Assembly (NCBI GenBank): GCA_037013685.1
Contig: CM072892.1
Coordinates: 186,001 to 250,000 of the forward strand
Length of the DNA: 64,000 bases
From: Acridotheres tristis
Taxonomy: Eukaryota > Chordata > Aves > Passeriformes > Sturnidae
Direction: 5' to 3'
The translations under genes were made by a program, and so were the position numbers. Positions 1 through 12,430 of the stretch are shown in pieces; the stretch's first letter is position 1, and each line of letters begins with the position of its first letter. Below the pieces are notes generated by a model that saw nothing but the letters and a program-made list of their open reading frames with translations, was not told the origin of the DNA and did not search any database.

Positions 1-1500
1 ACCAGGAGCAATGAAGTGATTTTTACCATCTCTATATCTCTAGAAAGGGTTAAATCCAAGCCTGACTCAGGACCCTGAACCTGGTTTGTGTTATGAACAT
101 AAACAAGACCCTGGTAGCGAATGCCCAGACCAGAGACAAGAGCAGATCCTGGGCTGGAAACGTTAAAAGTGTCATGGTTCAGCTGAGGAATTCAGCACTT
201 GGAAATTGCTGAGCCTCTGCCTTATTAGATTATCTTGCTGCTCTTTCTTCCTCCTCTGTAGGGTTCTTTATTCAGAATTTTCTCAAATATTTTCCTTCAG
301 AAGATTTAGTATCTCAAAGTGCAAATATCCAAACCCTGTATCATTTTGTAATTTCATACTCTGTGGTTCTTTCATATGCATATCAATCATTTGCCATCCT
401 TTTGAAGGATGCAGCTTGAGTAATGGTAGTGAAAGAAAACCCATTCAGTGTTGATTTTAATTGAACAAGCTCAGAAGCAGTGGGGATCCATGCCAGACAC
501 CAGTTCGCTCTTTTTTGAAGAGTTATTACTAGAATTCTTTTGCTTCTGTGTCTCTAATTTTTTTTTTTTCCAATTAGCAACTTCTCAAAAATATTAGTTA
601 TCTTATTATTTTCCCGGTTCTGCTTGTTTGGAATGCTTACCCATAATAATCACTAAATTCACTTTCTCCTCCTGTTTGAATGGAATATTGTATTCCTTGT
701 CTCTGCTGGAGCAAAACTCCAGCCTGCATTCCAGAGAAATATTTGCAGTGAAAATTAACTCATTTTTGGTGCAACATTTTCATTGTGGTTATGGTAGTAG
801 TTAATTCCTGTATGCCCTAAACTGCAACTGTAGAGACTGTAAACATTATAAATTGAAGACTGCAAAGACCGTAAATAAAAGTTTATTCTTTCTTCTGTGT
901 ACAAATGAGGTGTTGGGTAGCTCTTCATTCTCCCACCATGATGAGTTGAACATTAGATCTCAGCTAATGTTGCTTGGATATAAGAGAGGAGACAGGATAT
1001 CCAGAAGAGTAGTAGTTTGAATGGCTGGACACTCTTTTCCATGCAAAACTTGGCTTAAGGAAAAGATTTAAATCAGCAATTGGAAGAACAACAAATTTCT
1101 GTCAGTTGTGGGAACGAGCTCTGCACATGGCTCTGGCAGTGTTGAGGGAATTGGGGCAGGCTGGGGATGCAGACTTTGCTGTTTTCTACTGAGAAGTCAT
1201 CTCAGCAAAGAAGGAATAAATTGTGTAAGAAAGAAACGTAAATAAGGAAGAATTTTAAAATACTGAGACCCAAAACTCCAATACGAAGAGAGTGCAAGTG
1301 TTAAGAGAGCACATTATTAAAACTCCAGAAGCAAGGAGGAGGAGACAGGCAATGAAGCACTGAAGGCAATGAAGTCTTTTGTTTAACCAGGCAGTGGCAG
1401 GGGTGCTGAGCCCTGGTGGCACAGGATTAGGTGCCTGTGCTGCTTGTCAGATGATGCCCATCCCATCTGCACGACACCCGACTCTTGTGACTGCTGAAAT
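1..1500. other. AT-rich intergenic or intronic sequence, no gene seen
   Basis: Complex, AT-rich, non-repetitive sequence without a credible open frame. A TATAAAT string (847-853) lies about 20 bases before an AATAAA (874-879). This resembles the end of an old LTR or a polyadenylation site, but I cannot define element boundaries and make no stronger claim. Confidence 0.5.
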
Positions 1501-1690
1501 CACGGAATCACAGCATCATTTACATTGGCAAAACCCTCTGAGAGCATTGAGTCCAACCATTCTCCCAGTACTTTCAAGCTGTTCAACGATTGGAAACTGC
1601 ACTCAGGGATGGGCAATCATTGTTGTCCAATCCAGCAGGCTAAATGTCACCTTCAGAAAGAAACGTGGAGCTGTTTTCCCCTAAACCAGC
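1500..1690 (-). mobile_element. Degraded CR1 LINE 3' fragment
   Basis: The + strand reads as a diverged reverse complement of the avian CR1 3' end: CACGGAATCACAGCATCA followed by a stretch like 'ttggaaaagacctctgagatcattgagtccaacc' with many changes (about 1502-1560). The element therefore points to the minus strand. Only a few hundred bases remain and no reverse transcriptase frame is present. Old and inactive. Confidence 0.6.
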
Positions 1691-4600
1691 TCATCAGAGC
1701 ACAGCACTGCACAGCAGCCCTGGGCCTTTCCCTGGGGTACAGGTTGGCACCTCAAAACACAAGAATGTCTGTTCTCAGAGATGGAAAATGGGGCTGCCCA
1801 TGGTGCCAGCAGCCCTCTCCTCGTGTAAGATCTGCCCCAGCTCCATGCCACAAATCAGCAAGCCCCTGGCAGTCCCTGCCTGCTCTGGCCTCTGCCTGCC
1901 TTGGGAACACCAGTCCCAGTGCCTGGAGGTGACAAAGACACCTGTCAGAAGAAAACAGCCTTTTGCAGGTGACAGGGTCTTTTTTGGACAGGCTATTTTT
2001 CTAAATTATGACTGGGTTTAGTCTCTATTTTCTATTCACAGCCCTGCAATGTATCTGTTTCTTCCCATAATATTCCCTCCTGCCCCTATTTCCAAATGAA
2101 ACAAGCCATGCTCCGGGGGAGCTCGTGTCCCCAGGCCCCCATGGGGGTGAGAAAACCCATTTTGTGGGGCACAAAGCTGCCTGAAGAGAGCCCTGAGCTC
2201 GTGTGCTGGCTCCAGGGCAGGCAGAGCCTGTCCATGAGGTTTGGGCTGAGGTGGACAAGGCTCCTTATCAGCACAGCAAACTTTTCCCAATTGTGTCTCT
2301 GCACTTTCCCAGACACAACTGTGCTTGTGCGATGCAGAATCGTGACAGGACACTCAGTGCTCCCCCGTGTTCATCCGCCAGATGGTGCCTGAGAATCAAA
2401 GCACTTCTGAAATACGCCAGAAAACAGAGGATCTTAAATAAGCCAACAGATAGAAGTCTTCATATTATCATTCAAGAAATTAAAATAAAAAATAAAATAA
2501 ATCAGCACATTATCTTATTTCTCAAAGAACAAATCTATTAAGAGATTAAGGAGACACTACAATAATTTTACTCATTACTTTAAATCTAAGTTGTTTTTTG
2601 ACTAAAATTGCAAAAAAAAGGGTGCACTTCAGCTATTTAGTATCTTGGTTTGGCTCCATCAGATGCAGTGAGCCTGTTTGAGGATAAGCCTGCCACCAGC
2701 CCCCCACGCCGTGGTGGTTTTGGTGGTTTTCTGCCTCGTTCTCTGGCAGGGTCAGGCAGTGTGGGGCTGGCACACGAAGGCCAGGGCACCAATACCTGCA
2801 CCCACCAATGCACCCCAGGGAGAAATGTCACACCAGATCACCTTAAATAAAATCCGGAGTAGCGCTGACTGGGTCAGCTTTAGCACCGAGCCTGGGAGCT
2901 GGGGCCACCAGGACAGCTGGGGAGCGTTCTCAGCTCCCCCTGAGAACAGGAGACAGAGGGCTCGGGGAGGAGCAGGATCGCTCCCTGCCGATTTTTGTAC
3001 AATGCAACAGCTCCCCCATCTTACAGACTAAAGAACTGAAAATAGAAAAGCATCCCCAGGAAACGATGGCTGGGTTAACTCCACATGCTTCCCCGGTTCT
3101 TCTGGAAGGAGAGGCTGCTGTGCACTCGGACGTGAGGCGCTCTTGTCTCCAAGGTGCTCCAGGGAGGACAAATCTACTTCACGCAGTGTGACATTTGACA
3201 TTTCAGTGATTAGGGCAGTGAATTTCTCCTTGTAAGGATGAGTAAGCGCTGCCGGTTCCAGACACTTTTTGATGAGGTAGCACGGTCTCTCCTAAGGAGT
3301 ACCATGTGCTGCCCCTTGCCCTTCGTGCCAGGCTGTCAGAAGCTGCGGAGCCCAGCGCCGCTGCCCTGCGCTGCTGCTGCTCTCCTTTAGGGAGCACACA
3401 CAGCACGCGGCACCAGCTCAGTGCAGGGACGTTATCCCTGAGCAGCTCCTGCTCCAGCCCATGGCACGGAGCACCCGCCCCTCCTGTGCCCCAGAGCTCC
3501 CAAGGATGCTGCTGGCTCCGGCCACAGCTCAAAGCACTGCTGGGCACTGTAGGCTGGGAGGAGGGCTGAAGGGATGAGGCACGGGCAGCCCGCTCTGGCA
3601 CCGAGGGTGTGGGTGTTGTAGGCAGCAGGCTGGGTGAGCATGGCACCCTGTGGCCAGCAGCTGTGCCCAGGCTCCAGGTCCCTCCTTCCGGAGGTGACTA
3701 ACGGTTAGAAAGTGTATAAAAGATCTCTCTGTGTTATTTAAACAAAGGACTTTCCTCATGGTCTCATTATTTCAGAAAAAAAAAAAAAAGAAAAAAAAGA
3801 AAATAATTTTAAAATTATACCTGTGAGGGGGAAAAAGATTTCAGGTTAAGGAGTTGCCAGCCCTGTCAGGAAAAAACATTTTTAACACTAGTTGGCAAGA
3901 ACAAGACAAAACCCCCAGCAAGGGCTTGTTCAGCGTAATAGGGGAGGTGACTGAGCCCCAGCAGGGGAAGGGTCCCCAAGGCAGGGTGAATCCCGGCCAG
4001 AGCTAGGTGGGAGCTCACCTGAGTTATCCTGAGCATCCCTGGTGCCAGGGCCATGCAGGACAGTGCTGTCCATGAGGAACACTGCCAGGCACTGGGAATA
4101 ATGATGCCAGGACACAGACCTGCCCCTTCCCAGGGCACTGAGGTTTGTCCCAAAACAGCCTGTCCCTGAGCATTGAAGGCACAGACACGCCCCACAGAGT
4201 CACCGGGGGCAGCCAGGAACACCCGAGGAGAGACCCCGGCAGGGGCCCCAGTGGAGGGGGGAGCAAGAGCGAGTGGAACAGTTCCAGGGTAAGACCTGCA
4301 CGGCACAGCAGCCACACATTGGCACTCGGGTCTGGGTCCAGGATCTGACAAGCGAACCTCCCCAGCACACCCACGGTTCCCACACTCCCCGATGCCCCAG
4401 GGGGAAGCAGTTTTCCCACTGGGTACATTAACTAGGTGGTGCTGTCATCGCAGTCTCATGTCCAGGAGGCATTTCAGGCTGACAAGGAAGATGCAGCAGC
4501 CCTTGCTCGAACACCTGAGGCCAGAGAGCACAGGACATTGCTTGGAGCTTGGACATTGGACATCCACAGGACATTGCAGCTCCTGGGCTGTGTACTGGTA

Positions 4601-5949
4601 CCAGTTCAGAGTGGTCCTGAACCAGCCCTCACAGTGTGTTTGTGCTGGATGGTGCAAACCCGTGCACCCCCCAGTACACACCAGGCTCTGAGCACAAGCT
4701 TCCACTGAGTTTCTACCGAGCTTCTCCATGTTCCTATGGCCAGGGATGCCTTACCCTGACTTTTGCCTCCTCTTCCAACACCAGTCACACTGCTGGCACC
4801 CCCTGCTTCTGGGGCAGCAGAGAACTGACAAAGCAGCAAATGCTTGAACCTGAAGCCCAAGACACTGGTTGATGCCAGCCAAGACCATGGATGTCTTACC
4901 AAGAAGCATCTTATTGTCTCTCTTGTCTCCACAGGGGAGCACACTGTGAATGCCAAATCAGGGCTGAGCACGACACTGCTTCCAGCTCCAAAGGACACCA
5001 GTGCTAGGACTGAGTGTGGGGCAGAGACCACCCCAGCAAAACCAGCTGACATGAGTTTTCCTTTGAGGGAGAGAAGATTTAGACTCATTTCCTCCTGCCA
5101 GCCTCTCTCCCCCTGTAACAGCTCGAGCTAGCTCTGTGAACCAGCAGCTGGTACTTGGAGATAAACACTAACTCAGGCCCAGCCTGGCAGCCCAGCCCTG
5201 GACAGCTTCAGGGGCTGTCAGAAGGACAGAGGGTGATGCGGCTCTGGCAGCTGTGTTCCAGGGTCACGGGCTGCTGTGGAGACCACTTCAAAGTCCTCAG
5301 GTCACACGGTCAGCCCTGAGCCCAAGAATACTGATGTGTTCCCTCATCTCACGCTTACCGATGCCAGACGCTGCATCCCAAGGCACAAAAAAACTTTGGC
5401 ATGGTATCAGCAGAGAGGCATGAGGACTGCCACTGCATTTCCCCGTTTCTGGAATGGGGCTCCTACCACGTGCATCCCCAGCGAGAAGATGCCAGTGTTA
5501 TCCAGCAGCATTGCTCCCGCTGCCTCCCAGCATGCCGAGCAGTCGATGGGTTTTTCCCTCAGCCACGCAGGCTGGTCCGGCTGCAGAGAGTCCCGGGGCA
5601 GCCCCGGAGGAGCCGACAACTGCCTCCCATCGCAGGGGGAGGGTGTCGGGGGAGACGGGGCCACTGCCCAGTGGCGGCAGGGCACGTGCCTGCACATCCC
5701 TCCAGGTGCGGGGTCACTGGCCGCTGACGAGGTTCGTTAATTAACCCCTCTTCCAGGCTCTTCAGACAGTGCTCCTCTTCTTCGAGTCCTGCAACATTCC
5801 CGGCGTTTTCCCACAAAAGAGCACTAGAAAAGGGTGTCAGTGTTCCATAGCACGAAATGCACTCTCCTCCCTTGTTAGAGATCCAGAAGACAGGTAACGA
5901 TGCCGCAATCCCCAAAAGCGCTTCAATTTACTGCCCCCACAGATGACCC
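1691..5949. other. Intergenic sequence without recognised gene
   Basis: Mixed-composition, largely unique sequence. Open frames up to about 160 codons occur on both strands, but they overlap each other, lack family resemblance and are expected in GC-rich DNA. An A-rich run sits at 3775-3802, perhaps the tail of a retroposed sequence. No splice-bounded coding exon could be recognised. Confidence 0.5.
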
Positions 5950-6316
5950 AGCCGTTCCTTCTCCTGCCAGGATCATCCCTCCTAGAAGTGCAGTGTTGCA
6001 GTCCCTGTCCTCGGACCGGCAGGATGCGGGCAGTTGCGTATCCCGAGGGTGGACAGGAGCCCTGGCCATGCCGGGTAGCGCGGAGCGGAGCGGAGCTGCC
6101 GCCGCGCTCCCACCGCGCGCTGCCGCTCCGCGCCGCGGGACGGCTCCGCCGGTGCATCTGTGGCCAGGTCAAACTCCGCGCACCGCCCGCCGACCGCTCT
6201 GGCGCCGGGGCCCGGGGTGGCGCCCGGGGTAAGGGTGTGGGGTGCCCCGAGAGCCGCGGCCGCTCTCGGTGCCCGTCGCCGCAGCCCGACCCCGGCGTGG
6301 CGGGACAGGCGCAGGC

Positions 6317-6366
6317 GTGTGCGTGTCGGTGTCGGTGTCCGTGTCGGTGTCCGTGTCCGTGCCCGC
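6317..6366 (+). repeat. Short GTCCGT/GTCGGT hexamer array
   Basis: About eight hexamer units of GTGTCG/GTGTCC type inside the CpG island. The same hexamer family makes the 480-bp array at 55.8-56.3 kb. Confidence 0.85.
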
Positions 6367-7545
6367 GCCTGGTCCCGCCCGGCGGCGCGCAGCCCCGAGC
6401 CCGGCGCAGCCCCGAGCCCGGCGCGGCGGGGGGCGGCCCGGCCGCACGTCTGCGCGGCGGCGGTCGGGCGGCTGCGGCTCAGCCGTGCGTGCGGCGGGGC
6501 GGGGAGGGCCCGGCTGCTCCAGCCCGCCCCGGCGCGGCGCGGCGCGGGGGAGGCGGCGGCTGCTCCATGCGGCAGCGAGCGGCGCGGCTGCCCGCGGCCG
6601 GGGCCGGGGCCGGGGCCGGGCGGAGGCCGGCGGCGCGGAGGATGGGCGCAGCTGCCGCCGCCGCGGAGGGCCGAGCCGCGGGCGCCGCGCTCCCCGCTCT
6701 GCCCCGCCGCAGCGCCCGCCGCCGCGGCTGCTCCGCCTGAGCGCGCCCGGCGCCGAGCGGCGCGGAGCCGCATGGCCCTGCCGCCGGCCGCCCCGCGCTA
6801 GCGGCACCCGCACCCGGGAGGCGCCGGCCCGGCGGCGGGGCTGCCCGCGCCTCGGCCGCGTCCGTCTGTCCATCCGTCCGTCCGTCCATCCGTCCAGCGC
6901 AGCGCCCGGCGCGCAGGATCCCGCAGCGGGGTGCAGAGCGGCAGCGTTTGGCGAGGATTAACCTGGCGCAGGTACACGGCAAGGTCAGCGCCGGCGGGAG
7001 CAGAACGGGGCGGGCTGCCCGGTGCGGGGCGATGCGGGCGGGCTGATGCGGGCGGGTTGTCCCGCGCCTCCCGCCCCCGCCGCGCGTGTGTGCGTGTGCC
7101 GCCGCCCGCCCGAGCCGCCGCGTGGGGCCGTCCCCGGGCCGCCCTGCCCGCCCCGGCCGCGGGCAGCTCCGCCGCGGACCCGCTGTAGGATGCGGGTGGT
7201 GAGCGCCGGCTCGGGGCGGAGCGGCGGGCAGCCCGCCTGCCGCCAGCGCCCGCAGCCCGCCGGGGCCCGGCCGCGGCCGCACCCGCAGGGGACGCGCTCC
7301 GGCCGCCGCCCGTCCCCGGAGGCACCAGGTAACGCCGGGGGGAGTCGCGCCCGGCACATCTGCATTGCACCGCGGTACTGGCCCAGGGGACGGGGCGGGA
7401 GGGTGAAGGGCGGCCCGGCCGGTGCCGAACGTCCCGGTCAGGACGACTCCACGGCGCGGCGGGGGCGCCAGGACGACGCCCTTCCCGGGAGGGCGGCGGC
7501 CGCGGGGAGCGCGGAGCGGTGGGGCGGGTGCCGGGCCGGGCCGGG

Positions 7546-7613
7546 CCGAGCCGAGCCGAGCCGAGCCGAGCCGAGCCGAGCCGAGCCGAGCCGAGCCGAG
7601 CCGAGCCGAGCCG
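7546..7613 (+). repeat. (CCGAG)n pentanucleotide array
   Basis: Thirteen perfect CCGAG units (7546-7610) in the CpG island. The unit length keeps all frames open and produces spurious coding frames on both strands. Confidence 0.95.
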
Positions 7614-7660
7614 CGCTGCCTCCGCTGCCCGCGGGACGGCGCCGGCGGTCGCCCGCGCTG

Positions 7661-7695
7661 GCTGGGCTGGGCTGGGCTGGGCTGGGCTGGGCTGG
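7661..7695 (+). repeat. (GCTGG)n pentanucleotide array
   Basis: Seven GCTGG units, 47 bases after the CCGAG array. Its unit is one base different from the reverse complement of the upstream unit, so the two arrays could pair imperfectly. Confidence 0.93.
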
Positions 7696-8213
7696 GGATG
7701 CTGCGGGGCCGGAGATTCTGCCAGGCTGCGATGCTGCGGGGCCGCCCGTGCCGCGGCCGCCGCCCCCCTCCGCGCCGCGGTGCCGCCGCCGCCGCCCGGT
7801 TACCCGGCACCGCTGGCGCTGCGGCGCTGCCCGAGCGGGCGGAGGCGCCGCCGTGCGCGGAGCCATCCCGGGGCACTCTCAGGGTGGCTCGGAGTGCTCG
7901 GGGGGTGCGGCGCTCTGCCAGAGGGCGCAGGAACCTCTCGGCTCCCCCACCCCATCCTCCCGCCCCGTCCCAGCGCCCCCGGCCGCCGCACACACGCCGC
8001 TCTCCCCCCGGCTCTCTCCCTTGGGCCGCCGTGGTCCCCCGCGTCCCGGGATGTGACTGAGCCCCCTTCTCCTCCGTCCCCTCCGCCCCTCCGTGGCGAA
8101 CACCGCTGTATGCGGGAGAAGAAATGTAGGACAGAATGGACCTTCCCCGCCAGCAGGTTCCCGTTGGGGAGACGGCAGAACAGCGGCGGAGGAGCCGGCG
8201 GAGCCTCGCAGCC

Positions 8214-8300
8214 ATGTTGGTGTCGGAGCATCAGCCCTCCCGGCTCCGGGAGCCCAGCTGCGGCCGGCAGCGGCTGTGGGACCGGGCACGGCTGGGCCAG
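8214..8300 (+). other. Weak candidate first exon or uORF at the island edge
   Basis: An ATG in a favourable context (GCAGCCATGT, A at 8214) opens 29 codons that end exactly at a possible splice donor (CCAG|GTGTGC at 8300/8301). The encoded peptide resembles nothing I know. Joined directly to the LRFN5 acceptor at 41880 it would stay open for a few codons in another frame, overlap the LRFN5 start, and act as an upstream ORF. No direct evidence of transcription. Confidence 0.15.
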
Positions 8301-10019
8301 GTGTGCTGGGGAAGCCTCTTCCCGGGCTGGTCTTTCCCAGCATAGACTGGGGAGCACTGGCTCTGCGGTTCCTCTGCATCCTGGGACACCAGCTCTTCCC
8401 TTCCTGCACTTTTGCCTCCTCCCTCCCGGTCTGTTGCATCTCCGGGGCACTCATTATGTTCTGTGTGTGGAGCAGAGAGATGTGTTGGTCCCAGCTGTGG
8501 TCATGAACCCGGCCTCACCAGTCCTGGAGACCAGGGGTGGGACAGCAGGTGCCCCCAGCCAAGCCCAGCCCTGTGGCCGTTGGCTGAGTGAACTGGACAG
8601 GCTGGGAGTCCCTGCCCTTGGCCATTGCGCTGTCGTGCTCGTGATCCTCCCCACCCACGCTTCCATTTTGCATGTTCCTGTGTGACACGTGGTGTCAGCT
8701 TGTTCCTTCTGAGCATCCTCGGGCGAGCTCTGCGTGGCCGGGGCTGCTCAGGCCAGCGCAGCCAGACAGCACACTGGCGAGGCCAAGTGAATCCATCCTG
8801 GAATTGAAGCCTCTTTGGTTCCAGCTGCACATCTGCAGATGGAGAGGTCTGGGCTGGCTCTGGCAGCACTGATCCTGGCCGTGGCTGTGTCCAGGAGCAT
8901 GGGGCAGTGCTGCCCAAATGGACTGCATGTGCTGGGACCAGTCTGTCCTGGTGTGGCAGGACTGCATCCCAGCCTGGACACCTGGATGCCACAAAGAGTC
9001 AGAGTGGGCACCTGGTCCTGAGTACAGGCCACATCTTGGAGCTGGCCCATGGACTCTGTGGTATTGCCAGTCGGTCCTGGCAGATAGAGATGTGCCAGGC
9101 CTGGCAATTCCACTGCTGGTCTGGGAGTCAGGTTTGATTTTGCACAAGCAGCTGTACCAGAGGCTGAGTGTTCTTAGTGCCCAACACCTTCCCAATCCAC
9201 GTTGCTAAATATATACTGTACTCAAGGGATTATGCATTTGTTTAAATGCATAATAAATGTGTTTAAATGCGTAAGACTGGATCATAATGCACACCAGAGC
9301 TTGCCAGTTTGGCCTCCAGTTACAAGCCTTTCTAAGATACATCTCCTGGCATATTACTTCATCTTTCTGCTTTCGGAAAGAGCAGTTCCTGGTTTTATCA
9401 TGGCAGGGCAGTCAGTGGAAGTAAATCCTGGACATCTCAGGTACCCAGTGCAAGTTAAAGCTGAACTAGCTTGGCTGTTCACCAAACACTTCCAGCTACA
9501 GAGGGGGACTTGAGATTGACCCATTCCACCAAACACATGCAGCTGTAGAAGTGGGCTCCAGCTTGTCCCATCCCAGCGAGAGCCGGTGGGCTGAGCGCTC
9601 GTGTCGTCCTTACAACCAGGACAAGCCGTGCTCGCCTGTAGCACTGCTCAGGACGGTGTCTCAGGGGCTTGGTGTGAATTTTTCATGCGGGTCTGTTGTC
9701 TGGAGAGGCTCCTGTTGGCTATTGAAGGTGTGAATGGGGCTAAGGGGAGGAGGCTGAGAGGTAGCTGCCCAGCCCAGGATCTGGGCTGGCTGGCAATGTG
9801 GGGAACCCAAGAAGAGATGTGACTGAGCAGCATGGCAAGAATTTTTTTTGGTGAAAGATTAGAGGGGGCACGGAAGCAAGTGCATCAAGAAGGATGGCCT
9901 GGGCACACAGAGTGCCTGTCTTGGGGAGGTGGAGCATCCCGAGGTGCCTGGAGGGCTTGTCCCTCCACTGGGGCACGTGGAGATAGTTCAGAGGCTGGAG
10001 AGCTAATGGCTTTCCATTG
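8301..10019. other. Intergenic or intronic sequence, no gene seen
   Basis: Unique, moderately GC-rich sequence. Short frames only. One of them (from 8839) starts with a hydrophobic stretch like a signal peptide but ends after about 60 codons without any recognisable domain. Confidence 0.5.
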
Positions 10020-10430
10020 CTGATCGATCCTGCCTGTGCTTTCAGATGTGGTAACGGGCTGGGTTTTATAGAGCAATCTCTGCATATTCCCTGCACAAGC
10101 AGCTGGGCCCGAGCGCCGCTCTAATGGCCTGGCTATTAGCGGGCTCAGAACCTGAGCCAGCCTGAAAAGGCTGTGTAAGTGCTGCTCAAGCGTTTTGGGC
10201 CAGGCATATTCCATGCATTAGGGAAGATTTGTACTCCTTGGACCAGACATCACTGAGTGTTATCTATTTATACACATCTAAATATATCCTCTGCAGTCTT
10301 CAGACTTTTCTAGCTAGTAGTAAAATTACTTTTCAATATCATGCTATTGAAACATGCTTGCTGACACTATCCGATGAAGTTTGTGCTAGGAGAGGCTTAT
10401 GTGTGTGTGTTTGTTTTAAATAAAAACTGT
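10020..10430. promoter_or_regulatory. Complex unique island, possible conserved non-coding element
   Basis: Compositionally balanced, non-repetitive stretch with homeobox-like TAAT cores (for example CTAATGG near 10120 and CTATTAGC near 10135) among repeat-rich neighbours. This texture is typical of conserved regulatory elements near neural genes, but conservation cannot be tested here. Confidence 0.25.
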
Positions 10431-11097
10431 TCTTGAGGTACATACCTAAAATGCTTTGGAAACAAAAGCCTGTTGTCTTTGTGGCTGGGTAGCAGGGAGA
10501 AATGTGGTCATACAGAAGCAGCACTGGAGATGTGCTCAAGCCTGGAAAACCAAATCCAAACGTCATCCAAAGTATAAGGTTTTGTTGCTGAAGTGAACCA
10601 TTCTTTCTAGAAATTTTTTATCAAATAATCATGCACTTTGCAGCAAAATAGAAACATTTGCTTCAAATTAGTCAGATACACCTTCTGGTACTCTGGAGTT
10701 TGAGATGCCATTCTGAAAACAAAATGACAAATCTTGAAGTAACGTCGGTTATGGAATTCCACTGCAGTGCACAGATCCAGGCTGTCAAGGGTGTTCCCAC
10801 AGAGCCCTGCTGCAGGGGTGGCTCTGTGTCCCTGTGTGCAGTTCTCTGCAGCTGCTGTCGGTCTTAGTGGGGCTCCCAAGGAGGGGTGGAGGCCTCGGCT
10901 CCATGCCCAAGTAGCCCATGGGCTTGCTGGCTGGGTGGTGGTCACAGTGATGGTTGGCTGAGTGCCTGCAGCCCGACCTGGAATAGTGAGGGCCATTGTT
11001 TTGATTTCTGTAGCAGCTCTTGCTGTTGGTTCCTGGAGAACTAAGAGACTGCAGAGGAAGGGGAAGGGGTTGATGTTCACAGGGGAGCAGGTGAGAT
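10431..11097. other. Unique sequence, no gene seen
   Basis: No recognisable coding exon or repeat. Confidence 0.5.
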
Positions 11098-11151
11098 GAG
11101 GAGAGGAGAGGAGAGGAGAGGAGAGGAGAGGAGAGGAGAGGAGAGGAGAGG
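11098..11151 (+). repeat. (GAGAG)n purine pentamer array
   Basis: About ten GGAGA/GAGAG units, an uninterrupted polypurine run on the + strand. Confidence 0.95.
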
Positions 11152-12301
11152 GCTCTTGGAGAAGGCCCTGGCCCAGAGCCCCTCGAGCCAAAGACAGGTG
11201 TTGATCCCCCTGGCCACCCCAGATCCCTTGGCTGGGGCTCTGGGCTCCATGAGCCAGAGGTCCATAGTGTGGTGACATGGTGTGGTGCCAGGAGTCCTGC
11301 CCATGGCCGTGGGCACAGTTTACCTGGCAGCTGCTTTAGGTGCCTAATTGACACAGTACTTAAGTGGTGTGAGGGTGACTGTGGTGTCCGAGGGCTCCTG
11401 CCCCTGTGCCCCATCCCGCCTGGCTCGCTGGGCACTGAGGCTGGGCACGCCATGCCTGCTCCTGAGCTGGGCAGCAGCTTTGTGTTTCCATGGAAGAAAT
11501 GGCTCTACAAGTCATACTTGTTTTGAGCAGGCTGGATCATGTAGAAGGTGGTTTGTGAAATAGCTGAGGCGGTAATGGGAGCCTTGGTGAGTGCCTCTGA
11601 TTGTGTGGCCTGTGGCCAGTGGGACCTCAGAGTATCTTGAGCCAGTTCCCAATGCTGCAGAGCTCGTGTCCAATGCTGTGGTTTTGAGTTTGCTCTTGTA
11701 GATGAAGCTTCTCCCCAGGAGCTGTCTCATGGCAAAACATTTCCATGAAAACATGTGATTAGGTAGCTTTGCTTTAAAGTGGAATATATTTTTTCCCTTG
11801 AAGTTTTTATTTAGGCTTCTCTGTCAAGATCATGCTGGAATTCTTTTGGATTGGAGACAGATAAAACTCTTCAGTTTTCGTTGCCTCAGCATTGTTTCAT
11901 TGCCAGACAGCTGATATTCCCTGCGTATTTATTTCCACTTATTTATACCTCCTGGTCTCTGTAGTTGGCCGTGGGGAATGGAGAAGCAGGAGCCCACCAC
12001 AGTGAGCTGTGACAGCTCTGGGACTCCTGCAGCAGGACTCACCAGCTGTGGGACAGCAGGTGTCCAAGGAAAACCCAAACTAAGAGGAAAAGGCACGGTG
12101 GAGAAAGTCAAGAAAGTCACACTGAGAGAAATCCCCAGGGGGTGTTTCTTAGTCCCCTGGTGCTGCTGGTCCTGGGCTTGGGATGGGATTGCTTTAGCAC
12201 CACTGAGGAGTCACGCAGAGACGTTCTGCTGCACATGAGGTGCTAGTTCTCCATGCTCAAACCAGAGTCTAGAGTTTGCTTGGGATCTGAAGTGTCTGCC
12301 C
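11152..12301. other. Unique sequence, no gene seen
   Basis: Includes an AT-rich stretch at 11755-11950. No recognised exon. Confidence 0.5.
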
Positions 12302-12430
12302 TGGCACAGGAAGGCAGGTGCCATGGGCACAGGGCACAGGAAGGCAGGTGCCGTGGGCACAGGAAGGCAGGTGCCGTGGGCACAGGGCACAGGAAGGCAG
12401 GTGCCGTGGGCACAGGAAGGCAGGTGCCCT
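12302..12430 (+). repeat. 24-bp minisatellite
   Basis: About five to six units built from CACAGGAAGGCAGGTGCC and GTGGG, some shortened. The GGCAGG core recurs in other arrays of the window. Confidence 0.85.

Larger units (their letters stand above)
5950..8200. promoter_or_regulatory. Large CpG island, candidate promoter and first-exon region
   Basis: More than 2 kb of very GC-rich sequence with undepleted CpG (for example 6060-6900 and 7020-7360), in sharp contrast to both flanks. Such islands normally mark vertebrate promoters. Possible + strand splice donors lie at 6971/6972 (CAG|GTACAC), 7198/7199 (GTG|GTGAGC) and 7328/7329 (CAG|GTAACG). LRFN5 needs a 5' UTR exon upstream of 41880, and this is the only strong island upstream in the window, so it is a candidate LRFN5 promoter about 34 kb away. 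A gene running left on the minus strand would be an equally possible owner. No TATA box was recognised. The long open frames inside it reflect GC content. Confidence 0.7.

Noticed and set aside
6479..8215. 578-codon minus-strand frame and other long frames at 5943-8685
   Set aside because: GC-rich CpG island and pentamer arrays suppress stops; low-complexity R/A/P/G composition on both strands.
8815..9021. Small frame starting with a signal-peptide-like segment
   Set aside because: Too short, no domain, no splice or polyadenylation context.
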